From positions 33,191 to 97,190 of the forward strand of contig QANT01002029.1 in NCBI GenBank assembly GCA_003254885.1: a stretch of 64,000 nt of DNA. Reading direction: 5' to 3'. Under the pieces are notes generated by a model. That model ran no database searches and was not told the origin of the DNA. It worked only from the letters and a program-made list of their open reading frames with translations. Of this stretch, positions 37,274-47,889 are shown piece after piece; position 1 is the first letter of the stretch, and each line of letters starts with the position of its first letter. The position numbers and the translations under genes were made by a program. Source of the stretch: Purshia tridentata. Taxonomy: Eukaryota > Streptophyta > Magnoliopsida > Rosales > Rosaceae.

Positions 37274-38275
37274 ATGTCACTCCTCCGTAAAGTCCTTCAT
37301 AAACCCCTAAATTCCCAGTCTATCCTCAGCGTCGCCGCCCGTTACTTCACAACCCAAATCCCTAATCCTAACTCTTTTCCCGATGAGCCCACCGCCGCCT
37401 ACTACGACGACCTGGTCAACGCCGCAGGCCATTCCAGAGACTTCGAGAGCCTCCACTACCTCCTCAACAAGCGCGTGAAGGACCACTGCTTCAACACCAC
37501 CAACACCTTCAAGTTCATCACCAACACCGACTCTGCCCTCTCGTTACTCGACGATCTCTCCCAAACCCTAGCGCGTCTCGACAAAGGGTTCACCCGCAAG
37601 AGCGCGTACGACTCGCTCATCGCGCGTCTCTGCAAGCTGGAGAGGACCGAAGAGGCGCTGCGCATGGTGGATTTGATGGCGCGTGGGAACTACGGCCTGA
37701 ACGCGTGCACTTTTCATCCCATTCTCAATTTGGTTACCAGGAAGAAGAGGATGGACGAGGCGTGGCGCGTGGTGGGTGCCATGAGGAGTCTCGGGGCTCC
37801 TCCGGATCTGACGACTTATAATTACCTGCTGATGGCGTACTGTTTCACCGGAGATTTGGCTTCGGCAGCCGGAGTTCTGAGTCGGATGGAGGAGGAGGGG
37901 ATGCAGTCGGATACGCGTACGTACGACGCGCTGGTGCTTGGCGCGTGTAGGGCGGGGAAGGTGGAGGGGGCTCTGGTGCTGCTGAGGAGAATGGTGAATG
38001 ATGGAGTGCCGCAGCTGCTCTCCACACATGTGTACGTTGTTGATTCGTTGCTGAGTCTGGGCTTTTACGCGCAGGCGCTAAAGTTTGTGAGGGCTTTTAG
38101 CGGGAAGGACACGTGGCTGGACACCGAGAGTTTTGGCAGTTTGGCTAGCAAGCTCATCAAGTTGAAGAGGTATGATGAGGCAAAGCTGGTCTGGGATGAA
38201 ATGAGTGCAAGGGGTTTGGTGATTGGTGATAAATTGAAGGATTCTTACGAATTGAAGATTAAAAATCGGAATTAA
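37274..38275 (+). CDS. P-class pentatricopeptide repeat protein, probably mitochondrial
   Basis: Single-exon RNA-binding protein of 333 residues. The N-terminus (MSLLRKVLHKPLNSQSILSV then AARYFTT) is basic and lacks acidic residues, as in mitochondrial presequences. About six PPR motifs of 35 residues can be drawn: roughly 41-75, 111-145, 146-180, 181-215, 216-250 and 285-319. Each carries the TYNxLL- or YDALV-type helix A. There is no E, DYW or SMR tail, so this is P class and not an editing factor of the PLS type. It resembles the short PPR genes beside Arabidopsis ABI4 and UGP3. The RNA target is unknown. The GC-rich coding region stands out from its flanks. Confidence 0.92.
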   Translation: MSLLRKVLHKPLNSQSILSVAARYFTTQIPNPNSFPDEPTAAYYDDLVNAAGHSRDFESLHYLLNKRVKDHCFNTTNTFKFITNTDSALSLLDDLSQTLARLDKGFTRKSAYDSLIARLCKLERTEEALRMVDLMARGNYGLNACTFHPILNLVTRKKRMDEAWRVVGAMRSLGAPPDLTTYNYLLMAYCFTGDLASAAGVLSRMEEEGMQSDTRTYDALVLGACRAGKVEGALVLLRRMVNDGVPQLLSTHVYVVDSLLSLGFYAQALKFVRAFSGKDTWLDTESFGSLASKLIKLKRYDEAKLVWDEMSARGLVIGDKLKDSYELKIKNRN

Positions 38276-38525
38276 AAATTCCTTGGTTAATTTTGGTTCA
38301 AGGTAGAAACTTGACAGTTATAACATTTGAATTTATAGGTTCATAGTTCGAAGTACATAGAGCTTATTGTACGAAATGTCCTTGCAAAATAGCACCATTT
38401 AATTAAACAATGTTCTGACCTGCAATTTGAGCCAATTTTACAGTGAAACCAAGCAAAGCAAAATATCAACAACGACAACGTTGTATATGTGTGTAGAGCG
38501 TGTCCGATTCCTGAAGACCAAAGAC
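38276..38525. other. Short spacer between PPR and trihelix genes
   Basis: Contains the PPR 3' untranslated region and the presumed trihelix promoter. Nothing else is recognised. Confidence 0.5.
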
Positions 38526-39345
38526 ATGGTTAAACTACAGTGGTTAGGAGTCCGTCCAACCCCAATAGGGGAGCTGACGTCACCGCTGGTGGAATGCACG
38601 GCCAGATTTCCTTTTCCGACTTCCGAGTCCAGTCCTTTTCCTTCCCATCCTTCGCTCCACACTCAACAACCCATTATTCCCACCCACTCTCACTCTCTGC
38701 GAGGACTGTTGGAGTGGGGGCGCCACCTCCGCGCTCATCACGGCGTGGGCCGACCGTTACCTCCAACTTAACCGCGGCAACCTCCGTCAAAAAGACTGGA
38801 AAGAGGTGGCTGACGCCGTTAACTCCTCCCGTCAAAACGGCGTTGTGAAGCCCCCCAAAACGGACGTCCACTGCAAGAACCGCAGAAGACGTACAAGCTG
38901 GAGAAGTCCAAGCCCAACCCATCCACGTGGCCTTTCTACCACCGCCTCCACTCCCTCATCGGCTCCTCCTCAAACGCCGCCGTTTCAACCAATACAGAGC
39001 CCCCCAAAGCCCTCACTTTCACCGTCAAATCCGCCGACTCTAATCCTAAGCTCCTTGGATATTGGCGCGGTGGGTCCACAGAGAGCTCAATTGGAGGCGA
39101 CAATGGCGATGGTGATGATGATGAGGATGAGAATTGCGATGGGGTGAGGAAGCATAGAGGGTTATTATCCAATGGAGGGGCATTCAGGGAATTGGCGAAG
39201 GCGATATTGAAAGAGCAGCAGATGATGGAGCTGGAGAGGCAGAGAATGGAGTTCACCAAGGACCTTGAGTTTCAGAGGTTCAATATGTTCACGGATGCTC
39301 AGCTGGAGATAGAGAAGATTAAGCGCCCCAAGCACGCTTCTTCAG
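38526..39345 (+). pseudogene. Trihelix (ASIL/At3g11100-like) transcription factor gene with two frameshifts
   Basis: The trihelix DNA-binding domain is clear but split between frames. One frame carries [20 protein letters not shown] and on to VHCKNR (about 38701-38883). A second frame, from 38886, carries [20 protein letters not shown] and a coiled-coil tail (AKAILKEQQMMELERQRMEF) up to a GT donor at 39345. Compared with the family (REDCWSE; CKNRIDTLKK), two bases are missing at about 38702 and 13 at about 38884. The two losses sum to 15, so the outer frames agree, but the domain between them is out of frame and meets a stop at about 38769. The likely ATG is 38526. A second exon may exist after 39345. 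Either a recent pseudogene or two assembly errors; the downstream frame is otherwise clean. Confidence 0.8.
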
Positions 39346-40950
39346 GTATCATTCGCTTTAAAACCCGAAATCAAATTCTTTCTTTTCACTTTGAAATGTT
39401 TCTGGGTTTTGCTTGATTTTTAGTTAGAGTTATTGAAGTGTGGAAAATTTTGGACTCAATGGTATTAATGTGATTCCTTGCTGTGAATTATGCTTTAGAA
39501 TTCTAACCTTTGCAATCCCTTAAAACTGAAATTCCTGATCAAGCTTTACTTAAATTACTATAAGCATGCCTCTTTTGAAACAATGAAACCTGATCAGGAA
39601 ATTGAGGGAAGAAGGAGGGGAGTTAACATGTTGTTTTAGATATTTCTGATGTTTTGATTTTGACATGAAAAGTTGAGTTTGGTGGTATATTGCATTTCAA
39701 ATGCTTAAGCACTTGTTTGGTTTTGTGCTAGTTTTTTCTATACTCCAGTCTTCATTTCCTGCATTGCAAATAATAGTTATGTTCTGCTCAGGAATTTGAA
39801 TATGTTAAGCATTGGCATCTTTTGAAAACGTTGGCGAGCCAATGTATTCTGATAAGATTTGTATTGTATGCTTTAGACAGGAAAGAAGTTATAAGCTGAT
39901 ATTGCAAGAGTACTCTTCATTTCAAAAGGGAATTGCACCTTGGAAGTCTAAGTGGAGGCTCTATTTGAATCTCTACCTCTAGAGTACACTACATCCCCAT
40001 TTTCAAGCTCAAATCTTTGGAGCAAATTGCCGATGTTGTATCAACTGTTGTAATGTTTGTGTACATGGGTAGTTGTTTTGCTACAAAACTCTTGTACTTT
40101 TTGTTTCTGTAGTGTAATATTATTTGTTCACAAATCACAATCAATAGGTTCCATTCACAGATTGCATGGTGTTCCATGTTAAGCACTGATTTTATCATCT
40201 GTCTCCTTGATTGCAATGCTGATTTAACTCATTTCTGTTCTGAATTATATTTTGTGACAAATGCATATATTGGGATGTTCTAAGGTTACTTGGTTAATTA
40301 CCTCAGTAGTTTCCAGGTACTAAAATGTTATAGCATTTTACCCTTATAAATGGAGACACGGTCAGAAACTTAAAGCTATGGAAACCAGTATGTATAAACA
40401 GAGCTGTTTTTGAAACCAGGATTGAAATACACTGAAACGTAGTTTTAAGTTGTTGACACTGTCAGTGGATTCTGCGCAGAAACTATTATTCGCAGTCTTA
40501 CGATTAGCGATCTTTGGAGATTGGCAAGTTTCAGATTTCCAGGCTTCTCAAAACATGTTTATGAGTACCCAAAAGGTGAATGGAATTAAACAAGAAGAAT
40601 ACTTGAGAAGTGACTCTGGGTAAGCATTTTAGAAGCACCGACAGCTACTTTTGTACTATAATCACAATTCATGTTTAAAAGCAAAATCTGCAGCAACTGC
40701 AATGTCATGCTTTACTGGGTTTGAATGGAAACAACCTACAGGCAAGTGTTAATGGAGGTGAGCAGCAGGAATTGGGTTCTAAATTATAAAGAAAATAAAT
40801 CAAATATATATTCTGGTTTTATCTTCTTTGTCACATTACAATTTGAATCAACTTCCTCTTCTTCCTCTTTATTATTTTTATTTATTATTATCACAAATTA
40901 AGGCCACAAATTTGAAAGTACCATCAGACAGAGAGATGAAGATCATAATT
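39346..40950. other. Spacer or intron after the trihelix gene
   Basis: Begins at a plausible GT donor. The tissue of short T-rich stretches looks like intron or 3' flank; no second trihelix exon can be identified with confidence. The right end is LBD21 3' untranslated region. Confidence 0.45.
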
Positions 40951-41514
40951 TCACAGTATATATGGGGCATAGGCATAGCTAAAATCACTGGTTGGTCCGT
41001 GCTGGCTAACAAATTCAGATGCACTAGTACTATGGCCACTGAAACTATCAGTAATTAATCCGCTGCAAGCAGGAAAACCAGTGAAAGCAGCCTCACTATG
41101 GTGATCATCCAACATGGTATAACAAGAAGAAGAAGAAGATGCTGATATTGATGATGATGATTTGGGAGCATAACAAGCAAGCCGAGCTCTGGCGAAAGCC
41201 AGATCATGTTGGAGCTGAATCATCTTTCGCTGTAACAAAGCTATGGCACCAATGCAACCATAAACTGGGTCTCTCAGCCTTGCCTCGGCCTCATAAGCCA
41301 GCGAGTTCACCGTGTCCTCCCTCTGCTCCTCAGGCACTTCTGTGAGGATCTTGCTCACATTGCTTGCTCCAAACACTTTGTGGACTTTGGCAAATTTTTT
41401 GGGCTCGTCGGACTGGAAATATGGTGCAAATATGCACGTGGGACTGCACCTTCTTTTCAAGAACTTGCAGGCAGCACAAGATGAGCTTGAACGGGGCTCA
41501 TGACTTCCCTTCAT
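40951..41514 (-). CDS. LBD21: LOB-domain transcription factor, LBD21-like
   Basis: Plant-specific nuclear DNA-binding protein of 187 residues from one uninterrupted frame. The LOB domain spans about residues 12-113. It has the zinc-finger-like C block CAACKFLKRRCSPTC (C-x2-C-x6-C-x3-C), the invariant-glycine GAS block (KVHKVFGASNVSKIL) and a class I leucine-zipper-like helix (GCIGAIALLQRKMIQLQHDL). The N-terminus EPRSSSSCAACK and the EVPEEQRE-TVNSLAYEAEARL stretch match my memory of LBD21. The Ser/Tyr-rich tail after residue 115 is variable. Confidence 0.9.
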   Translation of the reverse strand: MKGSHEPRSSSSCAACKFLKRRCSPTCIFAPYFQSDEPKKFAKVHKVFGASNVSKILTEVPEEQREDTVNSLAYEAEARLRDPVYGCIGAIALLQRKMIQLQHDLAFARARLACYAPKSSSSISASSSSSCYTMLDDHHSEAAFTGFPACSGLITDSFSGHSTSASEFVSQHGPTSDFSYAYAPYIL

Positions 41515-41584
41515 GGTTTCATCACATTACATCCACTTTTCTCAGTTTCTGTAATGGGTAATCTCATGCCCTATCACATTCATA

Positions 41585-41594
41585 TTTATATATA
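41585..41594 (-). promoter_or_regulatory. TATA box of LBD21-like gene
   Basis: TATATATAAA on the minus strand, 71 bases upstream of the start codon. Confidence 0.6.
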
Positions 41595-42585
41595 GCCTTG
41601 TGCATATAATAATTTTAAACAGTTTCCGAAATTATGTTTCAAATAAAACTATTGTATGATCTCAATTTATTTATTTATTTTTTAAATCACTATATTTTGC
41701 ATTTTGAAGATAAAAAGCAATCCCAATAATTGAAGTTGGGCACCATCATCCTGCGCCATTGGTGGTTATAATGGGACATGCTAGTTCATCAACAAAGATG
41801 AGATATCCTATTTGACTGATAAAGGAAATTTCACAACAAAAGTAAATCACCTATCAACAAAGTTGGATTTGTCCACAAGACTAAACATGGAAGGTGCAAA
41901 ACAGAAAACAATGAATCTATAACCCTTGGTGGTGCCAAAGTGCCAAAAGTATTTATCACCTTCTTGTTGGTGGTTAATTCCTATACATAAAGATTTTTCA
42001 CCTACCATTTTCCATATTGGTTCCTGAAATTGAAGCTTAAGCTTTTTGTTCGTTGAAACATCTTTTTGCATTCTTGGAAACTTGAAATCAACAATTAGCT
42101 TAAATAGCATTGGAAAAAAAAAACTAAAAAAACAATCTAGCTTAAATAGCAATACTTTTGATATATTATATTGTTTGGAGAGAAACTTACTACACCATTT
42201 TTCATACAACATTTCTCACACACACATGGTCTGATGGTCGTGTGATATAATTAAGACAAGTTTGTACATTATCCTCTAAAACCCTAAAATCAATATCATT
42301 TGTGTAAGTGTGTATCCTTGAGTTTTATTTATTTTTTGTTGGTATTGAATAATTTATTTGGATCACGAAACTTTTAGAGCAATGAGGAATAAAATGTCGC
42401 TTCAAACGTTTTTTGTGGCAGAGAGTGGAATGGGACAAAAGATGACAATAGTGCTCCTCCAAAAGCCCACTTGTCCAATGCCTGTCGTTTTCCCAAACCA
42501 CACAATGCCGAGCCGTACGGTGGAAGTGTCCCTCACGCATCACCCAGATTTAAGCCCCAACCCAACAATTGCTCGCCACGCTCGT

Positions 42586-42755
42586 CAAAGGAGCGTGGGC
42601 CAGAGTTACATAGAGTAAGGAATAAGTGATGATTTTATTTTGGGGTTAGAAAGTGGCAAAGGAGCGTGGGCCAGAGTTACATAGAGTAAGGAATATGGGC
42701 CGGCCCAATAATGAATGATTAGTGATGATTTTATTTTGGGGTTAGAAAGTGGCAA
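42586..42755. repeat. 71-bp direct duplication, second copy interrupted
   Basis: The unit CAAAGGAGCGTGGGCCAGAG ... AGAAAGTGG begins at 42586 and again at 42657. The second copy is split after GGAAT by about 27 extra bases that include a GGGCCGGCCC palindrome, and resumes at AGTGATGATT (42721). Confidence 0.85.
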
Positions 42756-44223
42756 AGTGGTGTTATAGACTGTAGCTTGACTTTTGCATGATGGTTTTTG
42801 CTCCACTCCCCCACCATTTTCCACTTAATTATGATAAAGCCATTGGTGTTTCGAGATTTGACTTGTGGCCCCACCACACGTGATTGTAGTACTATATGAA
42901 TAAGAGAGAGAGAACAAACAAACCAAAAATAAAAGGGTATTGCAAAAGAAAGTAAATAAATTAAATGGGCCTGGGCCTAGTGGTGGGCTTCCACTAAGAT
43001 GGCAGGCCCAGTACCATGGGACAAAAGAAATAAAATATGATAATGTATTAATGTATTATGTATGTGGGTTTCATTCTTTTGTTGTTAGCAAGATACGCAA
43101 TGGATTTATAGTCTTAGATATAATTAATTATGAGTATGGGAGAGACTGATATTGTGGTGTATGTGTATGACTGTATGAGAAGGCGACCAATACCACATAA
43201 TCCAAACACAAAATGTTATTTCAGTAGCTACCCAACAGCCAAGTCAAACAGGGTAAGTAAATTACCATGACATCCTTCATTCTTCTTAGTGCTTAGGGCT
43301 TCTATTTTTGGAAGTTATACTAATGTCCCTTGTTATGGTAGTTTTTTTTTGTTTTGTTTAATCGTGATCAGTATCATCCTCATCCTATATACCCTTTGAA
43401 ATTAACGCACTCAAATTTTTTGTTTGAATAGAATACACTTGCTACTCAAGCCTTTGATTAAAATTAAAAACAAAATTAATAACGTGACTCCATAAAAGAG
43501 TTTGATTTATATTGAATTAGACTTAAAGAATTCATACTCTGATTTTGAGTGTGGAATAAATACTTACTAGAATGGAACTACAAGCCTCCACTCGACTTTT
43601 TTTAAATAAAAAACAAACAGTTAATAGTGACTTAAAAAAAAAACAACTAAAATAGACTTATTTAGAGAGTAGACTTGGTAAATTTGAAGTATGAATGTAA
43701 AACTTATGTAGAATAGAGACAAAAAAACAATGGATTATAAAATTTATAATTTTCTGGTCAAAAAAAGCAATTATAAGTTAATGGCGGACTTTATTGTGTT
43801 CCGAGTATATTCTGACCATTGCTTGCAATTTAAAGGCAACTACGAGAGTGAATGATGAAGGGGCAACTCGCAGAGAAGACACAAAACCAAAACTTGCAGA
43901 GAAGACAAAAAGAAAATCAAGATAATATGTGCACAAACAACAAAATGTACAACAAAAACCAAATAAAAAATTGATCACTCTAGTGCTGGATTGACATACA
44001 TGTGTTATTTATTATCTGTAAAAAAGATAGAAGAACAGTATATATTGTGTCATCGATCTAATAATTCTATATATGCTCCTTTTTATTTACCATCCGACTC
44101 TTTCTTTCTTTATAGTGTTAATATATTTGGCCGCCTACAAAAAGTCACATTTTGTTTGGTCTTTTTCAAAGGTGACCCAAATTATTTTTATTTGACATAT
44201 ATGTATATAAATTAATAGATATG

Positions 44224-44282
44224 TGATGTACATGAATGGTAAGTTGTGATGTACATGCAGGGTAAGTTGTGATGTGCATGAT
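44224..44282. repeat. Short tandem repeat, unit about 27 bp
   Basis: Three imperfect units around GTGATGTACATG...GGTAAGTT in the U-box gene's distal promoter. Confidence 0.6.
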
Positions 44283-44987
44283 CAAATCTGTTTGTCTCAA
44301 ATCATTTTTAACGTTTTAAAATAATAATATATATATATTTTAATTTATTTATGAATTAACAAAAACCAAATAATGTACATTATATATAAGCTATAGAATG
44401 AAATAAGGGTCATGAAAATGATAAAATATTGGTTATAGTTCTCGTGTCCTACCCAAAACAAGAAAATGTATAGTGGTTCCCAAAAGTCCATAGCACCCAA
44501 CGATCAACACCTCCTAATAAGACATTCCATATATGGACATAAAAAAAGACAAGTTGCAACGAATTGGGTCACCGAATACAAGTTTGACATGGCTTCATTT
44601 GAATTCAACATTTCCAATTTTTTATAACTAAAAAAGAAAAGAAGAAATAAAAATGGCGGGAATTATAAACCAACCCAAAGAGGCCGGAGGTTCCTCCAAG
44701 TGGCAGCAACCCATGAACCGCTTCTCACTACTTCACTCACCATCTTTTCTATTGTCTTTAATGTCAACTATCCAAACAGAAACAGTCAAGAGTCCATGCA
44801 ATTAGATTAGTATTTCTTTCTTTGGCCATCATTTTAATATTATAATAAAGTATGTGCAATTTTGGTTACAAGAAAGAAAAGTTGTTCATGAAAATTCAAA
44901 CCCTAGCTGACAGAAAGAAAATTTTGGTAAAATTTAATAGAAACATATACTCAAACAGTGAGAAACAGAGAGTACCATACCATCGAT

Positions 44988-47066
44988 ATGGCTCTTCTTC
45001 CTCCTATGATGGTCTCCTCAGGATTTTTGCCAACTGGGTCTTTGTTGCAGTCATTGATTCACATATGCAATGAAGTTTGTCTCATGGAAGAAAAGCTTCC
45101 CCTTTCGCAGGCTCGGAACATTTCAACCATGATTAGGAGGATCAAGCTTTTTTCTTCTTTGTTTGAGGAAATTCAAGAAGCAAATGGTCCTCTTCCTCCA
45201 TCTTCAATCTTGTGTCTCACCGAGCTTTTCTCCGTGATTCGAAGAAGCAAGTTTCTAATTCAAGGATGCAAGGATGGCAGCTTTTTATGGGGGCTTATGC
45301 AGACAGAGCTTGTTTCAAATCAGTTCTATGTGCTGGTGAAGGAGTTGGGGAGAGCACTTGATATCTTACCTCTGAGTTTGCTTAATATTACAGCAGATAT
45401 TAGAGAGCAAGTTGAGCTTCTTCACAGGCAAGCAAAAAGGGCAGAGTTGTTTATTGACCTTAAAGAGCTGCAGAGAAGAGAAGAGCTTCTGCAATTTATG
45501 GGTAGCAACAGTGAGAAGAACAAGAAGAACAAGGGGTTCATAGACTTGGGCAAAGTGAAGGATATACTGGGCAGCATTGGTCTGAGGAACTCCTTGGATT
45601 ATGAGGAAGAAACTTTAAAGCTAGAGGCAGAAGCTCAGAAGCAAGCAGGCAGTGGTGGACTTATTGTGGTATCCAATATAAACAATCTTATATCCCTTAT
45701 TTCATATTGCAAATCCATGGTTTTCATTGATGAAGAATTTGAAAAACCAAACAAAGAAGACTTTACTAAGATGGTGCATTCTGCGCCTTCAAATAGATAT
45801 TATGATCATTCTTCATCTTCTCAATCTATAGTTCCCAATGTTCCGGATGAATTCCGCTGCCCAATTTCATTAGACTTGATAAGAGACCCTGTTATTGTAG
45901 CATCCGGACACACATATGATCGAAATTCAATTTCCCAGTGGATCAATTCAGGGCACCAAACATGCCCAAAAAGTGGGCTGAAGCTAATTCACATGGCCCT
46001 TATACCCAACTATGCACTGAAGAGTCTAATACAGCAATGGTGCGAGGAGAACAATATTCCACTAGTGGAATCCACACCATCTTCCTCAGATCTTGAGAGG
46101 AGCAACAGCAAGAGAGAGTTGTATGAGAAAGCTGTGGATCACATCTCTGTTACAAAAGCTGCTGTTGATGCTGTCAAATTGACAGCTGAATTTCTTGTGG
46201 GGAAACTAGCAACTGGCTCACCAGATATCCAAAGGCAAGCAGCATATGAGCTCCGATTGCTTGCCAAATCCGGCATGGATAATAGAAGGATAATAGCTGA
46301 GGCAGGAGCTATTCCTTTTCTTGTGACATTGCTGAGATCCCATGAGCCAAGAATACAGGAAAATGCTGTCACTGCATTACTCAACCTTTCCATCTTCAAC
46401 AACAACAAGATTTTGATAATGGCAGCTGGAGCAATTGACAGCATAATAAATGTCTTGGAATCAGGGAACACCATGGAAGCAAGAGAGAATGCAGCAGCAG
46501 CAATCTTTAGCTTGTCCATGATAGATGACTGCAAGGTGACCATTGGGAAACGCCCTAGAGCCATTCCGGCACTGGTGGGGCTTTTGAAAGAAGGCACCCC
46601 AGCTGGTAAAAAAGATGCTGCCATAGCACTCTTCAATCTTGCAGTCTACAATGCCAACAAAGTCAGTGTGGTGTTTGCGGGGGCGGTTCCTCTGCTCATT
46701 GACCTGTTGATGGATGACAAGGCGGGGATTACAGACGACGCCTTGGCAGTGCTTGCACTACTTTTGGGTTGCTCTGAAGGGCTGGAGGAGATTGGAAAGA
46801 GCAGAATTTTAGTGCCTATTCTTATTGATCTTTTAAGATTTGGATCTCCAAAAGGGAAGGAGAATTCAATAACTCTTCTGTTGGGGCTGTGCAAAGATGG
46901 AGGAGAGGAGGTTGCAAGACGTCTGTTAATGAACCCAAGAAGCATTCCTTCTCTACAAAGCTTGGTTGCAGATGGATCCTTGAAAGCTCGAAGAAAGGCT
47001 GATGCACTGCTTAGATTACTAAATAGGTGTTGCTTTCAATCTCAGAATCATATTGTGACAGTGTAA
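44988..47066 (+). CDS. U-box/ARM-repeat E3 ubiquitin ligase (PUB16-19 type)
   Basis: Single-exon gene of 692 residues from the ATG at 44988. The first third is the helical U-box N-terminal domain of plant PUB proteins (about 20-240). The U-box lies at about 285-360 (PDEFRCPISLDLIRDPVIVA ... WINSGHQTCPKSG), which binds E2 enzymes without zinc. From about 395 to 680 there are tandem armadillo repeats (for example NAVTALLNLSIFNNNK, KDAAIALFNLAVYNANK) that usually hold the substrate. This layout is that of the PUB-ARM group active in stress and immune signalling. I cannot decide between PUB16, 17, 18 and 19 relatives. Confidence 0.92.
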   Translation: MALLPPMMVSSGFLPTGSLLQSLIHICNEVCLMEEKLPLSQARNISTMIRRIKLFSSLFEEIQEANGPLPPSSILCLTELFSVIRRSKFLIQGCKDGSFLWGLMQTELVSNQFYVLVKELGRALDILPLSLLNITADIREQVELLHRQAKRAELFIDLKELQRREELLQFMGSNSEKNKKNKGFIDLGKVKDILGSIGLRNSLDYEEETLKLEAEAQKQAGSGGLIVVSNINNLISLISYCKSMVFIDEEFEKPNKEDFTKMVHSAPSNRYYDHSSSSQSIVPNVPDEFRCPISLDLIRDPVIVASGHTYDRNSISQWINSGHQTCPKSGLKLIHMALIPNYALKSLIQQWCEENNIPLVESTPSSSDLERSNSKRELYEKAVDHISVTKAAVDAVKLTAEFLVGKLATGSPDIQRQAAYELRLLAKSGMDNRRIIAEAGAIPFLVTLLRSHEPRIQENAVTALLNLSIFNNNKILIMAAGAIDSIINVLESGNTMEARENAAAAIFSLSMIDDCKVTIGKRPRAIPALVGLLKEGTPAGKKDAAIALFNLAVYNANKVSVVFAGAVPLLIDLLMDDKAGITDDALAVLALLLGCSEGLEEIGKSRILVPILIDLLRFGSPKGKENSITLLLGLCKDGGEEVARRLLMNPRSIPSLQSLVADGSLKARRKADALLRLLNRCCFQSQNHIVTV

Positions 47067-47889
47067 GATTGTTTGTTACTTAGAGAGAGGTGTATATTTG
47101 TGAAAATTAAGCACATACATGAAAGTGTTCTTCATTTATTACTTACTGCAAATGGATCTCAAATCTCAAGTGTTGTTTATTTCCAGAATAATATTCAAAT
47201 TTTCCCTATTCATTTTTCAGCAATTATCGCATTTTCATTGAGGATTGTAGCTGACTTCATCTTTTGAGAATCTAAATGGGTAACTTATAAAAATTTTGTT
47301 ATAATTGACTTGAGAAACTTTTTTTTTTTATTTATTGTTTTGAGAAATACTTTTGAGAAAGTTACTAGAAACTTTAATTTTAAATATAAATACTATATTT
47401 AGTTTTGGAACTGTACTCCATATATATCTTGAAAGGAAAGAAAAAGAAAAGGTGAGAATCTAACCAATTTAACAAATAATTTATAGTTGGTGGTGAAATA
47501 TTTTTGCACACCAGCTACATTTATTAAGCCCGATCTAATAACTGTATTCGAAAGAAATAATACAAACTTTTACATTTTGTAAAGAGCTATAGCAAAAATG
47601 AAATAATCGACTATATTTCATCGCTTAAACTCTTTTACATCAGTTCCTCGCGGAGCCCCAACCTCTGTTACCATGACCTGCAGCTGACGGATTACGAGAC
47701 TCTAATTTAACATACAACCACCAACACCACCACTATTAAGGAAAAAAGGGTCCCAGGATGAAATGGTTTAACATAATTAAACCAATCAGACCTGAACATG
47801 CTTAATATTATATTATTGGGTGAGTTTCACATCCATCTGTGAACCACGATTCACCTATGGTAGGGATAATAAGTATTTTACTTGGTGTT
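47067..47889. other. Convergent 3' spacer between U-box gene and UGP3
   Basis: The two flanking genes point at each other, so this holds both 3' untranslated regions. AT-rich; no other feature is seen. Confidence 0.55.

Larger units (their letters stand above)
41595..44987. other. 3.4-kb spacer between LBD and U-box genes
   Basis: Shared upstream region of the divergent LBD (minus) and U-box (plus) genes. Contains the 71-bp duplication at 42586-42755 and a short repeat at 44224-44282. Otherwise AT-rich with no recognisable coding sequence. Confidence 0.5.
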
